Source: Axinella damicornis (lineage: Eukaryota; Porifera; Demospongiae; Axinellida; Axinellidae). Taken from it: a DNA stretch of 64,000 nucleotides. This document shows, piece by piece, positions 23,870-34,312 of this stretch. A program made the translations under genes and the position numbers. Position 1 is the stretch's first letter. Each line of letters starts with the position of its first letter. Under the pieces are notes generated by a model, which searched no databases, was not told the DNA's origin, and saw only the letters and a list, made by a program, of their open reading frames with translations. Where the stretch lies: assembly GCA_963931865.1 (NCBI GenBank), contig OZ007513.1, forward strand, positions 9,214,912-9,278,911. The letters are read 5' to 3'.

Positions 23870-26800
23870 TAAGCCTGAGTCTGCCACAGTCATGTGGTTC
23901 CAACCTGCAATCAATCAAACCTAGGTATGTACATCCAAATGGTTTGCTCCCGCTCAAGTGGGGGAAAACATTAAGAGAGGATGAGAGCCTGCTGAGAGCT
24001 TGTACGTCAGAGCTGATTAGGGTTCTTCCAGCAGTCACAGGTACGTAAACATTGCATGCACGGCTGAGTTAGTTCGTGCTTTTTCTCAGCTCTCCAAGTT
24101 GCCAACACACAACAACATATCTTCCCACCACATTTCTACTCTTCAAAAACTCACATGAGAAGAGATATACCAGATACGCTTTCTATGTACATGTATATAC
24201 TAGTGTACATGTTATCACATGTCACATGGGAGTGGCATGGGAACGAAGTAGGTTGTAATTACATCCAAACTTACTTTCCACGTATGGCCAAAATACAAGT
24301 AGTGTTCATTGAACCTAGGTGGGGGTGAAGATGCATACTGTTAACCACGATACTTTCTAGTGAAACATGCGGATGGTGTAGTACAATCTGATATCACAGT
24401 GATTTGCTAACAAGTGGTTTCAAGTGCTCAGCTGAGACTACACGTCAATCATCTTTGCTTATAAAGCTCCCCCATTGGCGGTGGTACACTGGTAGGCTAG
24501 GGTGAGAGTCTCTAGCGCTCAACCCAGGCTCTGTCCTGGGCTCGAATCCCACTAAAGCCGGCCCTTGGTTTTTCCGTTGAAGGGTGGTTTGCCTTATTTG
24601 CTTCCAGCAAAAACAATGCCATTTATGGTAACCCTAGCATGTTCAGTATTACAATGACATAATCTAAGGAAAGCGACACCCAGAAGCACCCAGTGCATGG
24701 GCTACCAAAATGTCCCCAAAACTCTCTATAGAAACAAAAGTGAACATCAGGTGATGAGATCACAACATTGTGTTGCAGTGCCAGTCCTGCAGCACTTGAA
24801 GTACTCTACACAACAATTGCATGATGGTGAAACTGTAGTCGATCCCTCTCGTACATGTATTGAGATTGATTGTGCATTCATGTGCTCACCGATTCTGTTT
24901 TCAGTTGTGGGCCTGCAGGTGACATAGCCTCTTGTTGACGTCGTCAGAGCTGCACCATACCTGGACAGAGGATACAAAAGGACTGAAAACTCATACAAAT
25001 GGGGCTGATGTCGGCAGCTAATGCAACTGGTTTGAGCATTGGCAGCGTATCTACCACCCAGAGGTAACACCAGTCCCACGCCATGTTCCCAGCCCTATCC
25101 CATTTGTATCTTGAGCTTCAGTTTCCGATGAATACACAGAAGCAGAAGATTGAGAATAAAGGGGAAGGCCTTTTCATGGAGATACGTACCTATTCTTGCC
25201 GATGGCATTCCCACTGCATCCACTTAATATCAATGATGTCACTCATGTGATTTCAATATCGCTTCTTCTTAAGGTTACGGGATAGTTGTGCGCACGCCGT
25301 GCAAAATGTATTGGGAAATGTATACTTAAGCTCGCTAACCAAAGATCTCTGGTACGAAGAGCGTGAGCAACTTGATTCTGGCGGTGGAGGTACGTGCGCT
25401 GTCACAAGGTGCAGGGCATGACGGAAGCTTTTTTTGATAGCATATTCCTTGGCAAATTTATCTGCTGTCTCGCTCAAGAAAAGCGGTAAATACAGCTTTT
25501 TGGTGAACTGAACTGCTCGTTTTTGCACGGCCATACAGCGTATCGGTAAAAGCTTCCGTCATGCCCTGCACTTTGTGACAGCGCACCTCCACCTCCAGAA
25601 TCAAGTTGCTCACGCTGTTCTTACCAGAGATTCTTGGTTAGCGAGCTTAAGTATACATTTCCCAATACATTTCGCACGGCGCGCGCACAAGTATCCCGTA
25701 ACCTTAAGGTTAGTCAATAGTACACATCAGCAGAAGAGAAAGCGCAATAGGTACACATTTGAAACTGTCTAACTTTGTATGTGGCATGTACTGTTCATGG
25801 GCATTGAATACTGTATGGATCATGACACCATCATCAATCCAGATAGTGTACACCACAGCTGCTGTACGTAGTTGTCATCTAGCCTCGTTCCCAGGCCTCT
25901 ACCACAGCTTTTGTCGCTTGCAGTACGAAAATCGTGGAGAAGGCCTGGAAGGGTTTCGCACGTGATGCGTGCCGCGACCGTCATAAAACGTCATCCGTTC
26001 AAGGCCACTATGTACTAGTACACTAGCTACGATCGCGTACGGAGACAAGTCAACGGCCAGAAGAGAGCCACACCGACTTATCCAAGCTAGAAGTCTTACC
26101 TTCGAAGTAGTGCTGAGCTGCAAGTGTTGTACTTTCCAGAGCGATGGCAGAATGAACAGTCAAAGCGCTTCATGCGCTTCGAAGTTATAACCGTTGTATT
26201 GCAGCCATCTCTCAGCGGTTTTGTTTCAAATCGAGGTATGTTGTATAGGTAGGACCTGCCTCTCCTCTGGAGTTTGTCTGGTCTCTGTAGCGTCTCTGGA
26301 ACAGGCGATAGCCAGTTGAATACTGTGAGTATGCATTAACGGAATCCGTGACGTAAGCGGCGGCACGCATCACGTGCGAAACCCTTCCAGGCCTTCTCCG
26401 CGATTTTCGTACTGCAAGCGACAAAAGCTGTGGTGGAGGCCTGGGAATGAGGCTAGTTGTCATCCACATTCCAGATCAAAGATTATTACTTACCAAACAG
26501 ATAGTTGCAATAGCTGACAAATTATTCATAATTGGTGCACCAAATATGGAGTTACCTTATTCCCTAGTGGTAGAAACGCCTACAAATGTTTGTGACCTGG
26601 CAACAGCATTGTAATGCTAGCTATACATGTGCATATCATTTCATATTGCAGCTGGTATTCAGGCACGGGGACAGGCACAGGGACAAGCTGAAAACTTGCC
26701 ATGTATTTGGAACGGTGGTGAACTGAAACGAAAGCGAAAGCCACGAAAGCCAACAGCTGCTGAAAAGCAATGTGGTAGCTGCTTAAAAGAAAACCAACTT

Positions 26801-27450
26801 AGCAGGCAGTGAAATAACTGCAATCATAATATCTCCTTACAGTTCTCCATTTTCATCCGTGGGGTTGCAGACCATCCCTCCTACAAGAATGCGTGTGAAG
26901 TAGTCCACGCTAGGGTCCTCATTGCTCTCCTGGAATTCCTGGAATTCAGAGGTTAACAACCGCCCAGAGAGTTGCACAAGTTCACCTACATGTAGACAAC
27001 AATCACGTGAAACTTCACCCACGATGCACCATTGATGACATCACTGATTGGACGTCATTCTTGACATCATTGAGGACATCAGTGATGACATCATTGTTGA
27101 CGTTCTTTCATCCACAACATGATTCATGACATCATTTAAGTTGGCGTCATCATAAAACAACACAAGCCTCAAGCGACCAACTAACTGCGCATTAAAAGCA
27201 AATGTTGCTGACTCTCACAACCAATTATCATTTCCAAGCCCTCTATATGTACGTAAATCATTTTCAAGCCTTCGGTTGCTAGTTAAACAACTGCATGCTA
27301 TCCTCCCTCATTTCAATAGACAGTAATTAAGTTGAGGGAAAGGTAGAGAACAATGAGCAGATATATAATATTTTTTTCAGTAGCTGGCCTACCAGGTGTT
27401 GAAGCCAATGGTTCAATCATCTCAATGGTTGGAGTCAGAGAGTTGTGATA
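23468..27450 (-). CDS. PKHD1L1: Fibrocystin-L (PKHD1L1)-like, second IPT domain (four exons)
   Basis: Four exons: 27393-27450, 26841-26985, 24890-24960 and 23468-23584. They encode LTPTIEMIEPLASTPG, then ELVQLSGRLLTSEF...YFTRILVGGMVC, then LYGAALTTSTRGYVTCRPTT, then a strand-rich stretch ending YTFQTHAD. Vertebrate PKHD1L1 has TPTIRSITPLSGTPGTLI, VYIGGMPCELL, DLYGLKL..GSVTCKTT and ISMFQTYPEV in the same order. Phases are 0-1, 1-2, 2-1 and 1-1, all consistent. For the last exon a second acceptor (TGTCTTTGCAG) 48 bp inside the chosen exon was considered, but only TGTGCTTCAG (ending 23585) keeps the frame. Confidence 0.8.
23806..23868. repeat. GT/GGT tract followed by 29-base poly-G
   Basis: TG dinucleotides pass into TGG triplets and then an uninterrupted G run (23840-23868) inside an intron. 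Such runs can form G-quadruplexes and often mark assembly uncertainty. Confidence 0.9.
24470..24640 (+). mobile_element. Candidate tRNA-derived SINE
   Basis: An A-box-like TGGTACACTGG (24482-24492) lies about 50 bp before GGCTCGAATCC (24539-24549), which differs from the RNA polymerase III B box GGTTCGAATCC by one base. The spacing is tRNA-like, but the flanks do not fold as a clean tRNA that I can identify, and AT-rich sequence follows. Orientation is plus, opposite to the host gene. Confidence 0.55.
25273..25703. mobile_element. TTAA-flanked foldback MITE, copy 1
   Basis: TTAA at 25269-25272 and 25704-25707 flank inverted termini GGTTACGGGATA and TATCCCGTAACC. The arms are about 180 bp long and include the shared piece GCATGACGGAAGCTTT and its reverse complement, leaving only a short loop. 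There is no coding capacity. Related copies are at 42058-42455 and 61373-61723. Confidence 0.82.
25880..26455. mobile_element. Long-TIR element with 9-bp target duplication (MULE-like)
   Basis: Termini TAGCCTCGTTCCCAGGCC and GGCCTGGGAATGAGGCTA begin inverted repeats of about 90 bp. A perfect 9-bp direct repeat, GTTGTCATC, flanks it (25871-25879 and 26456-26464). A 9-bp duplication with long TIRs points to the Mutator-like superfamily. The interior is non-coding. The same ends recur at several places in the window. Confidence 0.78.
27030..27145. repeat. Cluster of TGACATCA/TGACGTCA-like motifs
   Basis: At least seven GACATCAT or GACGTCAT-type motifs occur within about 115 bp of intron. They resemble CREB/ATF half-sites, but could simply be a diverged short tandem repeat. 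Confidence 0.45.
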
Positions 27451-27689
27451 CTGTAAGCAGAGAAGAAAGCAAGCATTTGATAGCTATGATCTTCACAATA
27501 CAAGATAATTCATCATGCTTCAGGAAGGAAGACACTGAGAGAGAGGCTTTACACTAGAAATTTGGTTTCCCCTGAACAAAAGCAATTCCTAGCTACACCC
27601 TGCACTTGATGCACAACATGCCAGCTTAGCCTCGTTCCCAGGCCCTGTACTGGAACGAGGCTAATGCAAACTCTCGAGTTTGACTTTAT

Positions 27690-28045
27690 ATGCCTGTATA
27701 GAGGATCCATGTCGGCCCCACCCACCCCTTAAGGCACAACACACACCTCATATGCCTGCATAGAGGTTCCATGTCAGCCCCACCCACCCCTTAAGCTCAA
27801 CACACATCATATGCCTGCACAGCCCCACCCACCCTCTAAGGCTCACACACATTCACTGACATGCACATAGGATCCATGTCAGCCCCACCCACCTCTTAAG
27901 ACATCATATGCCTGCACAGAGGTTGTGTGTCAGCCCTACTCACCCCTTAAGGCCCAACACATTAATTTTATTGACATCATATGCTTGTACAGAAGATCCA
28001 TGTCAGCCCAACCCATCCCCTAAGGCTCGACACATTAATTTTTAT
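27690..28045. repeat. Minisatellite with about 60-bp unit
   Basis: Five to six imperfect copies of a unit containing CATATGCCTGCA, AGAGGATCCATGTCAGCCC and CACCCACCCCTTAAGGC in an intron of the fibrocystin-L gene. Confidence 0.8.
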
Positions 28046-28051
28046 TATATA

Positions 28052-28760
28052 CGAGGGGCAACCGCACTCCTGGTAGCCGCGGTTAACCAGTAGCACAAGC
28101 TAAGTGTGACAGTTCTTTCCAATTAACACACATCACGTGAGTACCATGATAGCTATATATAGGGATGATCAGAAATTATTTAGAGTGCTCTCAAGTACCG
28201 AATAAAACCATTCATAGCCGCGTTGCAACCCCGGTTGCGATTCGCCGTCGTGCTAGTATTGTAATTCGTTCCAATTAACGCACATGCCACGTGGCAACCA
28301 CGCTCAGTCGATCGCGAGCAATGGTGGCCAAAAGGAAGACAAGATGTTATTACAGCACTCACAACTTAGCCAGCACGGTGAGTTTCGGCATGAAAGCGTC
28401 AGTGAACGACAGCGATCACGGCCGTGTGGTCAGAATCTTTGTGGGGCCTTCGCAAGACTGTACTGGCAACCAACGTCGAAGAGAGCGATCGAGCAATGGC
28501 GGCCGACGGCACAACAAAAGTGCTTGTATCTCCACCACCAAGGTGAGTTTCAGCACCAAAATTGTACAGTTGGGACAGTGCATGATAGCGATCATGAAGG
28601 TGTAGTCAGAATCTTTGTACGCCATTCCTATCACTCGAACAAACTATTTTATAATATTATATTGGATTGGATTATATTATATTATATTACGCAGCACAAT
28701 TTTCCCCCTACCAGGAGTGTAACATTACGCGGCACAATTTTCTCTATACCAGGAGTGTAA
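28052..28760 (+). mobile_element. CACTCCTGGTA-ended element, copy 1
   Basis: Begins GAGGGGCAACCGCACTCCTG and ends with two tandem copies of a block finishing TACCAGGAGTGTAA. Related copies lie at 50667-51182 (same strand) and about 57700-58191 (opposite strand). The interior contains two diverged direct copies of a segment with an ATGG start-like region, a CACGGTGAGTTT-like donor and a GTCAGAATCTT block. It abuts the splice donor of the exon ending at 28766. Confidence 0.75.
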
Positions 28761-28765
28761 CGTAC

Positions 28766-29999
28766 AATAAATCTGCAGCTTCCTCCACATGTGGACACTT
28801 CCTGAGGTCCAGCACCGTCATCCGATGTGATCTCCATATTGAACACACTATATCCCAATGCAGGAGTGATCCTGAGAGATGAAGAAATGCACGGGTGCAT
28901 GTGCATGCAGATGCAGAGTGAGACACTGAGTACAAGCTATAACATCCCAAAAAGGGTATCCCATATTGTTGACTGGGGAAAGTTGGTTGCCCAAGGAACA
29001 GTCGAGGGTGCAGCCCAAGACAGTTTTGAGGGCAGTAAACACTCCTAGGTCAACAATGAGGAGGGCAGCCCAATTTAGAAGGACAATCAACTATACAAAT
29101 GCGATGTGACTATATTGTAAAGTTAGTTGCCTCACGCTAAGGTATTCTACAATGACCTTGACAGTACAACAAGCAATGAGAATGGTAGAACAGAGAACTA
29201 CATTCACAATCACCTTGTATCACAGATGATTTTTCCAGTCGCAGACAAATACGAGATGACATCGCAAGGCATTCTGTATTGCCCATCTGTGCTCACAAAT
29301 GTCACCACATTCCCTCCTGCAAACTGGTTGGTACTGAAACCTGGGAAAGAATGGTGACACACAGTTACATCAAAATGTCTGCACAACGTCACATGTACGT
29401 ACATTGTAGGTCACATACATCAATACAAATATCTCCTGCATGAATGGAAGAGAGTTTCCTGTTAACTCAGAAAACATGTTTTGATAACCTTTCAAACTGC
29501 TTTAGCTGTCCTCAGGGTGAAAGAGTTCTTCACAATTTCTTCACTTTCGCTCTGAAGACGACTATGTAAGCCAAAGGTCTGAAAAAAGATTTATTTCTAC
29601 GTAGGTGACAGTAAGCTCTTTTCTGTTTGCAGGAGCCATCTGAGAAGCCGCCACTTCATGTCTCTTGCAGTGTATAACAGACAGATCCACACAAGTGAAT
29701 ATGATTAAAGTTCCAGAATACAAATTAAGTAATTAGGGCAATCAATTGGGCGCAATTTCATGTACACATGCACCTTATGGAGACAGCTGCTATTCCTCTG
29801 TGTTGACTGCGTTCACGGTGACCAATGATTTCATACCTCCTGTACCACATTAGTATAGGAAGTTATGCCCACTTAATTGATTACATGCAAGGTATCCCGG
29901 AAGCTTAAGTGGCTAGAGGAATCATCTTACCTTGTCCGTTTATCGTGACTCTTGTCCCCCCACCAAAGCTGCCATGTCGTGGAGTGGTATACCATACCC
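28766..29999 (-). CDS. PKHD1L1: Fibrocystin-L (PKHD1L1)-like, first IPT domain (three exons)
   Basis: Exons 29931-29999, 29214-29340 and 28766-28871. They encode VWYTTPRHGSFGGGTRVTI, then GFSTNQFAGGNVVTF..YRMPCDV..GKIICDT, then RITPALGYSVFNMEI..CGGSCRFI. Vertebrate PKHD1L1 IPT1 reads IYPQQGSINGATRLTIEGEGF, ITCDV and PEDTYSVRVSV in the same order. Phases 1-1, 1-2 and 2-0 agree with the flanks. The first exon needs one nucleotide from an upstream exon, so it is not the protein start. The CAP linker exon at 33863-33928 supplies a matching phase-1 end. Confidence 0.85.
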
Positions 30000-30490
30000 C
30001 TGAAAGTACACAGTAAGAGTTCTGAATCAGCTATGAATCAAGTATATACAATGTATATACCATATTACTGTAGTTACATACATACATACATACATTGGGT
30101 ACTACAGCATCTATTCTACTGCATCTTGCCCGGGTTGCATTTACCCATACCGTACTCTGACATTTATACTCGTGTTCAGGGGCTTACGTATGTTCAACTG
30201 ACGAATGCTTATCGGTATTAGTTATGTATACAATAGACTCCTCTAGGGGTCAAAGGTCAGGATGAATTCGTCCACCATTTCCACCATTACACAAGCACAG
30301 CTATGTTTCCAGACAATGTACTCAGGAGTTCCAACATTACTGAAACGTTGAGTCTTGATTGATGGCTACCCAGGGGGACAGCGAGGTACTCCTACCTCAA
30401 CGACATGATGTCTGGCTAAAGTACTGCTTTCGTTGCCAAATCAACATTATTGACCCTTAAACATATGGGACTACTACATATGTAACACTT

Positions 30491-30959
30491 TAGTGGCGGA
30501 TCCAGGGGTGGGTTTGGTTGAACTCCTCTTCTTACAGGTAAATTAATAAAGAACTTACCTAACTTTCAACCTATAATTCCAAGCGCTTTCTCAACTGCAG
30601 CGGTGACGAGCATCGAGGGCAACATCGAGCTCTCAGTTGCTAACTAGCTGCCGTTACATTGCAACTCCTGGCTGAAACCAAACGACTTGGGAACAAGACC
30701 ATGATCTAGTATATTTGCGTGTACATACATATTACGTTGCGTGAGCGAAATTTGAGCAAGAACGGAAGCACATGGCGGCCCCGGGTCCTGCAATCCTTTT
30801 ACATCTGGAACTTGCAGTGCAAAGCATGAAGGTGCCACGAGAGCCCTTCCTGATAACTAAAAAGAAAGGCAAAATTTTTTTGCGCCTCTGTGCACTGCCT
30901 TCAGCAGCAGCCCTGCATATAAAAGAACCCCCCTTTCTAAAATCCTGGATCCGCCCCTG
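30491..30959. mobile_element. hAT-like non-autonomous element
   Basis: The left end TAGTGGCGGATCCAGGGG and right end ATCCTGGATCCGCCCCTG are inverted and close to the widespread hAT terminus CAGGGGCGGATCCAGG. An 8-bp target duplication is not evident, so the insertion is probably old. It has no intact transposase. Confidence 0.6.
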
Positions 30960-31619
30960 CTTCACTGGTCAGTTCAGAATGAAAGCAAATACCACTGATA
31001 CAGTTTTGGTATAATTCTGGTCAGTTCAGAGTGAAAGCAAATACCACTGATACAGTTTCGGCATATGTTACCTAGAAGATTATCTTATCTTGCAGTGCAA
31101 TGCCAATTAATTAGTACTACGAGCTACCCACCCTAATAGGTCATACTAGCATTGGCTGTTTGCAGTATGAAAAGTGGTGGTGAAGACCTGGAAGACATTA
31201 TGCAGCAATTGGCATCAAGGCTTCAATTAGCAATTGACATCAAGGCTTCAATGAATAGAAACCACTGACATAAAGGTTTCAAAGAATGAACATTTATATA
31301 ATTTACGTAGCAATTGGCATCAAGGCTTCAACGAATGAACCTATGAATACGTAGCAATTGACATCAGTAGTTGGGGTGAGCCTGAGTATAAGGCCAACAC
31401 TACATGTAGTCACTATTGCCTGTCCATACGTCTGTAATTCCATACGTTTACTGCATAACCACGTGCAACAACTATCTGACACACACCAAATGTCTTTGAA
31501 AACCTGACCCAGTTGAAGTGATATGCCTGCAATACGGTCACTTCCCATCTCCCCACACACAGAACTATGTGGTGAGGGAACTCCAATTGCAACACAAGTG
31601 ATACAGTAGTTCGCATTTC

Positions 31620-32460
31620 TTGTTTCATAAGGTGTGTAGGGGGGTTGGGTGTAACATGTATGACTAACTTAATACTGCACGGATCACAGAGCAACTCTCT
31701 TGAGGGATAGTGAGACAGGAAATAGCAATCATACTTTTTTATTATTCCCATAAATGTCTGCTGCAGGTAATTGATCCAAAATCATGTGAGGAAGAGGACA
31801 AATTGATGCCTGATGACACCCTCAGCTACAAGAGGGTGTAGGAGGATTGGGTGTAACAGGTATGGCTAATCATTGTTGCAGACCAAATCTCATGAGGGTC
31901 GATGTGAAAGGAAATATTAATCATTTTACAACTCTAACCCATAAAATGTCCTGCAAGTAATCCATCCCAAATCATGTGAAGAGGATAAATTGATGCCAGG
32001 CTTACACTTGGCCATAGAAGGTGCGTATAGGGTTGGGTGTAACATGTATGACTAACTTGATACTACACGGATCACAGGGAGTAAAAGGACAACTGGTAAT
32101 TACGTACGTCTCATGAGGGACAGCGAGAAAGGGAATACACATTTCAACGAATAAATGTCTGCTGCAAGTAACAGATCACAAGATATGTGAATGCAGCTGA
32201 TGCCAGGCTCTGCAGTACAGCTATCCTGCAATGATGTAACATTACGACATCGTAATACATACAAAACGGTACGTTGTTCGCATTTCTTGTTATGGAAGGT
32301 GCGTAGGAGGGTTGGGTGTAACAGGCATGACTAACTTAATACTACACGGATCACGGAGCAAACCTCATGAGGGATAACGAGACAGGAAATACCAGACATT
32401 TTACTACCCAATCCCATAAATGTCTGCTCCAAGTAGCTGATCTCATGTCATGCAAAGAAG
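31620..32460. repeat. Four diverged copies of a 180-300-bp repeat
   Basis: Blocks starting near 31625, 31840, 32020 and 32290 share GGGTTGGGTGTAACA, ACTACACGGATCACGGA, CTCATGAGGGA and ATAAATGTCTGCTGCAAGTA in the same order. Non-coding. Confidence 0.7.
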
Positions 32461-32719
32461 AGTACTTGATACCAGTCTGCAACATAATATTATAGTCTGC
32501 ATAATAGATGTTTGTCGGAAGCGAGGTGTACAATTGTACACAGTGGGCTGTGGATCTAAGCCACTGCATATTTGGGATATCTGCAGGTGCATGCACAATG
32601 GTCTGTGCTGCACGCACAATCATGAGGGTATTGACAATGCTATCCATGGAGGAATGCCCAGGTGTTATGCTGAGGGGACACCAATAGGATGTTGATTATA
32701 ACAGGAGACAAATCATGCA

Positions 32720-33110
32720 AAAGTGCACCCAAGGACAGTCAATGCTTCGAACTTGAAGGCTATGACTTGACAAAGGCCAGTAATGATGGAATGTCCTACA
32801 TAGTTATGTGTCTGCTGCACATTGTAGCCATACTAGTTTATGATTGACAAGAGACAATCATTCAACAGCAAGTACTAAGCTCAAAAGGACAGCCAATATT
32901 TCAAACTTGAAGGCTATGACTTGACGAAGGCCAGTAATGATGGAAAGTTATATGTCTGTTGCACATTGTAGCCATACTAGTTTATGAGACAATCATTCAA
33001 CAGCAAGTACTAAGCTCAAAAGGACAGCCAATATTTCAAACTTGAAGGCTATGACTTGACGAAGGTCAGTAAAGTTACAAAAGGATGGAACTATGACTTG
33101 GCGAAGGTTG
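32720..33110. repeat. Three copies of a 120-160-bp tandem repeat
   Basis: The block containing CTTGAAGGCTATGACTTGAC, AAAGGACAGCCAATATTTC and CATTGTAGCCATACTAG recurs near 32750, 32885 and 33020. Non-coding. Confidence 0.75.
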
Positions 33111-33862
33111 GTTAAGCTGCACAATGATCGATGGAAAGTCTTATACAGTTATGTGTCCGCTGCACATTGCAGCCATAGTGGTGTACAAAATCAGATGTAC
33201 CTGTGTTTCAACAGGGTTACTCTCTCTAGCTCTGGAGAGGGGGCTCAAGGCATCGTGAGGCAAACTGACGCTAATTCAGCTGCCTTATCCTTGACAAGTG
33301 CACACCTGCTAATCATCCCTTGACACAATGTAGGTATGCAGGTGAATATACATGTAAATATGCCACCGAAAAACAGGTGTCATGCTTTAGTTGGCATGCA
33401 ATCATGCGAGTCAGTGTTTTGCAAATACATGGTGCCACAGTGGTAGAGACTTCTTGGACCATGCAGCAGGGTTTCACATAAGTACCTCGGTAGCTGTGCT
33501 GTTAGGTATAACTATGAAGCAGCGAAGCGATGAGGAATATTTGCAAAACAAAAACAAAAAGAAACTGGCTGGGGGAAGGCCTGGGAAATGTGTTCATGTG
33601 TGGTGACATCAGGTAGACAGATGGTAGACACACTGGAGACGGTGCCCAACCGTAATTCCTGCTTCGTGTTGACCTGTCCATGGCATTGTGAACAACGTCC
33701 AGTACTTTTTCGACCATGTGTCTACCATCTGTCTACGTGACACCACCACATGTGACCAAATCTCCCAGGCCTCCCCCTCCATCTCCATATTTGTCAAGCA
33801 GTGCCCCAGAACTATGCCCAAGTGGTCGTTTATGTTTACTAGCTTTGTGTTGATCCACTTAC

Positions 33863-33928
33863 TTCTAGTAGGAGGTGAGGGTGTTGGTGTGTCATCATCT
33901 GGGACAACTGGAGCCGTATTTGAAGCAG
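33863..33928 (-). CDS. Pro/Thr-rich linker exon joining CAP and IPT modules
   Basis: A 66-bp exon with acceptor CTTATTTCAG and donor A|GTAAGT. It enters and leaves in phase 1 and encodes AASNTAPVVPDDDTPTPSPP followed by TR. Low-complexity Pro/Thr/Asp sequence is typical of linkers between extracellular domains. It contains no stop, so the CAP protein does not end here. Its phase fits both the last CAP exon (ending 34313) and the first IPT exon (29999). Confidence 0.7.
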
Positions 33929-34312
33929 CTGAAATAAGTGAATACAGAGGGTCTGATTACAGATACTCAGTATAGTATCTATAAACATGCTACTTGATAC
34001 TATTATGATACTCATGCTCTACTTACAGTCTTGTTATGCAATTTGATTGGTTAGTTACCTCTCACTGACAACAAAGTGATTACGGGTCTCTACGTCTACA
34101 GACCTACAGCGTTTCAACCGAGAAGCAAGGTCCTACTTCTTTTTCAGTATCTGCTACGTACACCACCAAAATGCCTAGTCATTGCCAGCACTCGTTCACT
34201 CACAGATGCACATTATGATGAAGAGTCCCACGTTGACCAACTATCCTTTAGCAGAATGTCAGCAGTTGCCGTTGACAACCATCTGACTATGCATCAAAAT
34301 GAGTAAACTCAC

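Larger units (their letters stand above)
30000..33862. other. 3.9-kb repeat-filled intron between CAP linker and first IPT exon
   Basis: Holds a hAT-like element (30491-30959), short direct repeats (31205-31345), a four-copy long repeat (31620-32460) and a three-copy repeat (32720-33110). I found no alternative signal-peptide exon that could serve as an independent start for the fibrocystin-L gene, but a short exon could be missed. Confidence 0.6.

Noticed and set aside
24482..24549. Functional tRNA gene
   Set aside because: A and B boxes are present, but I could not form convincing acceptor and anticodon stems; a SINE is more likely.
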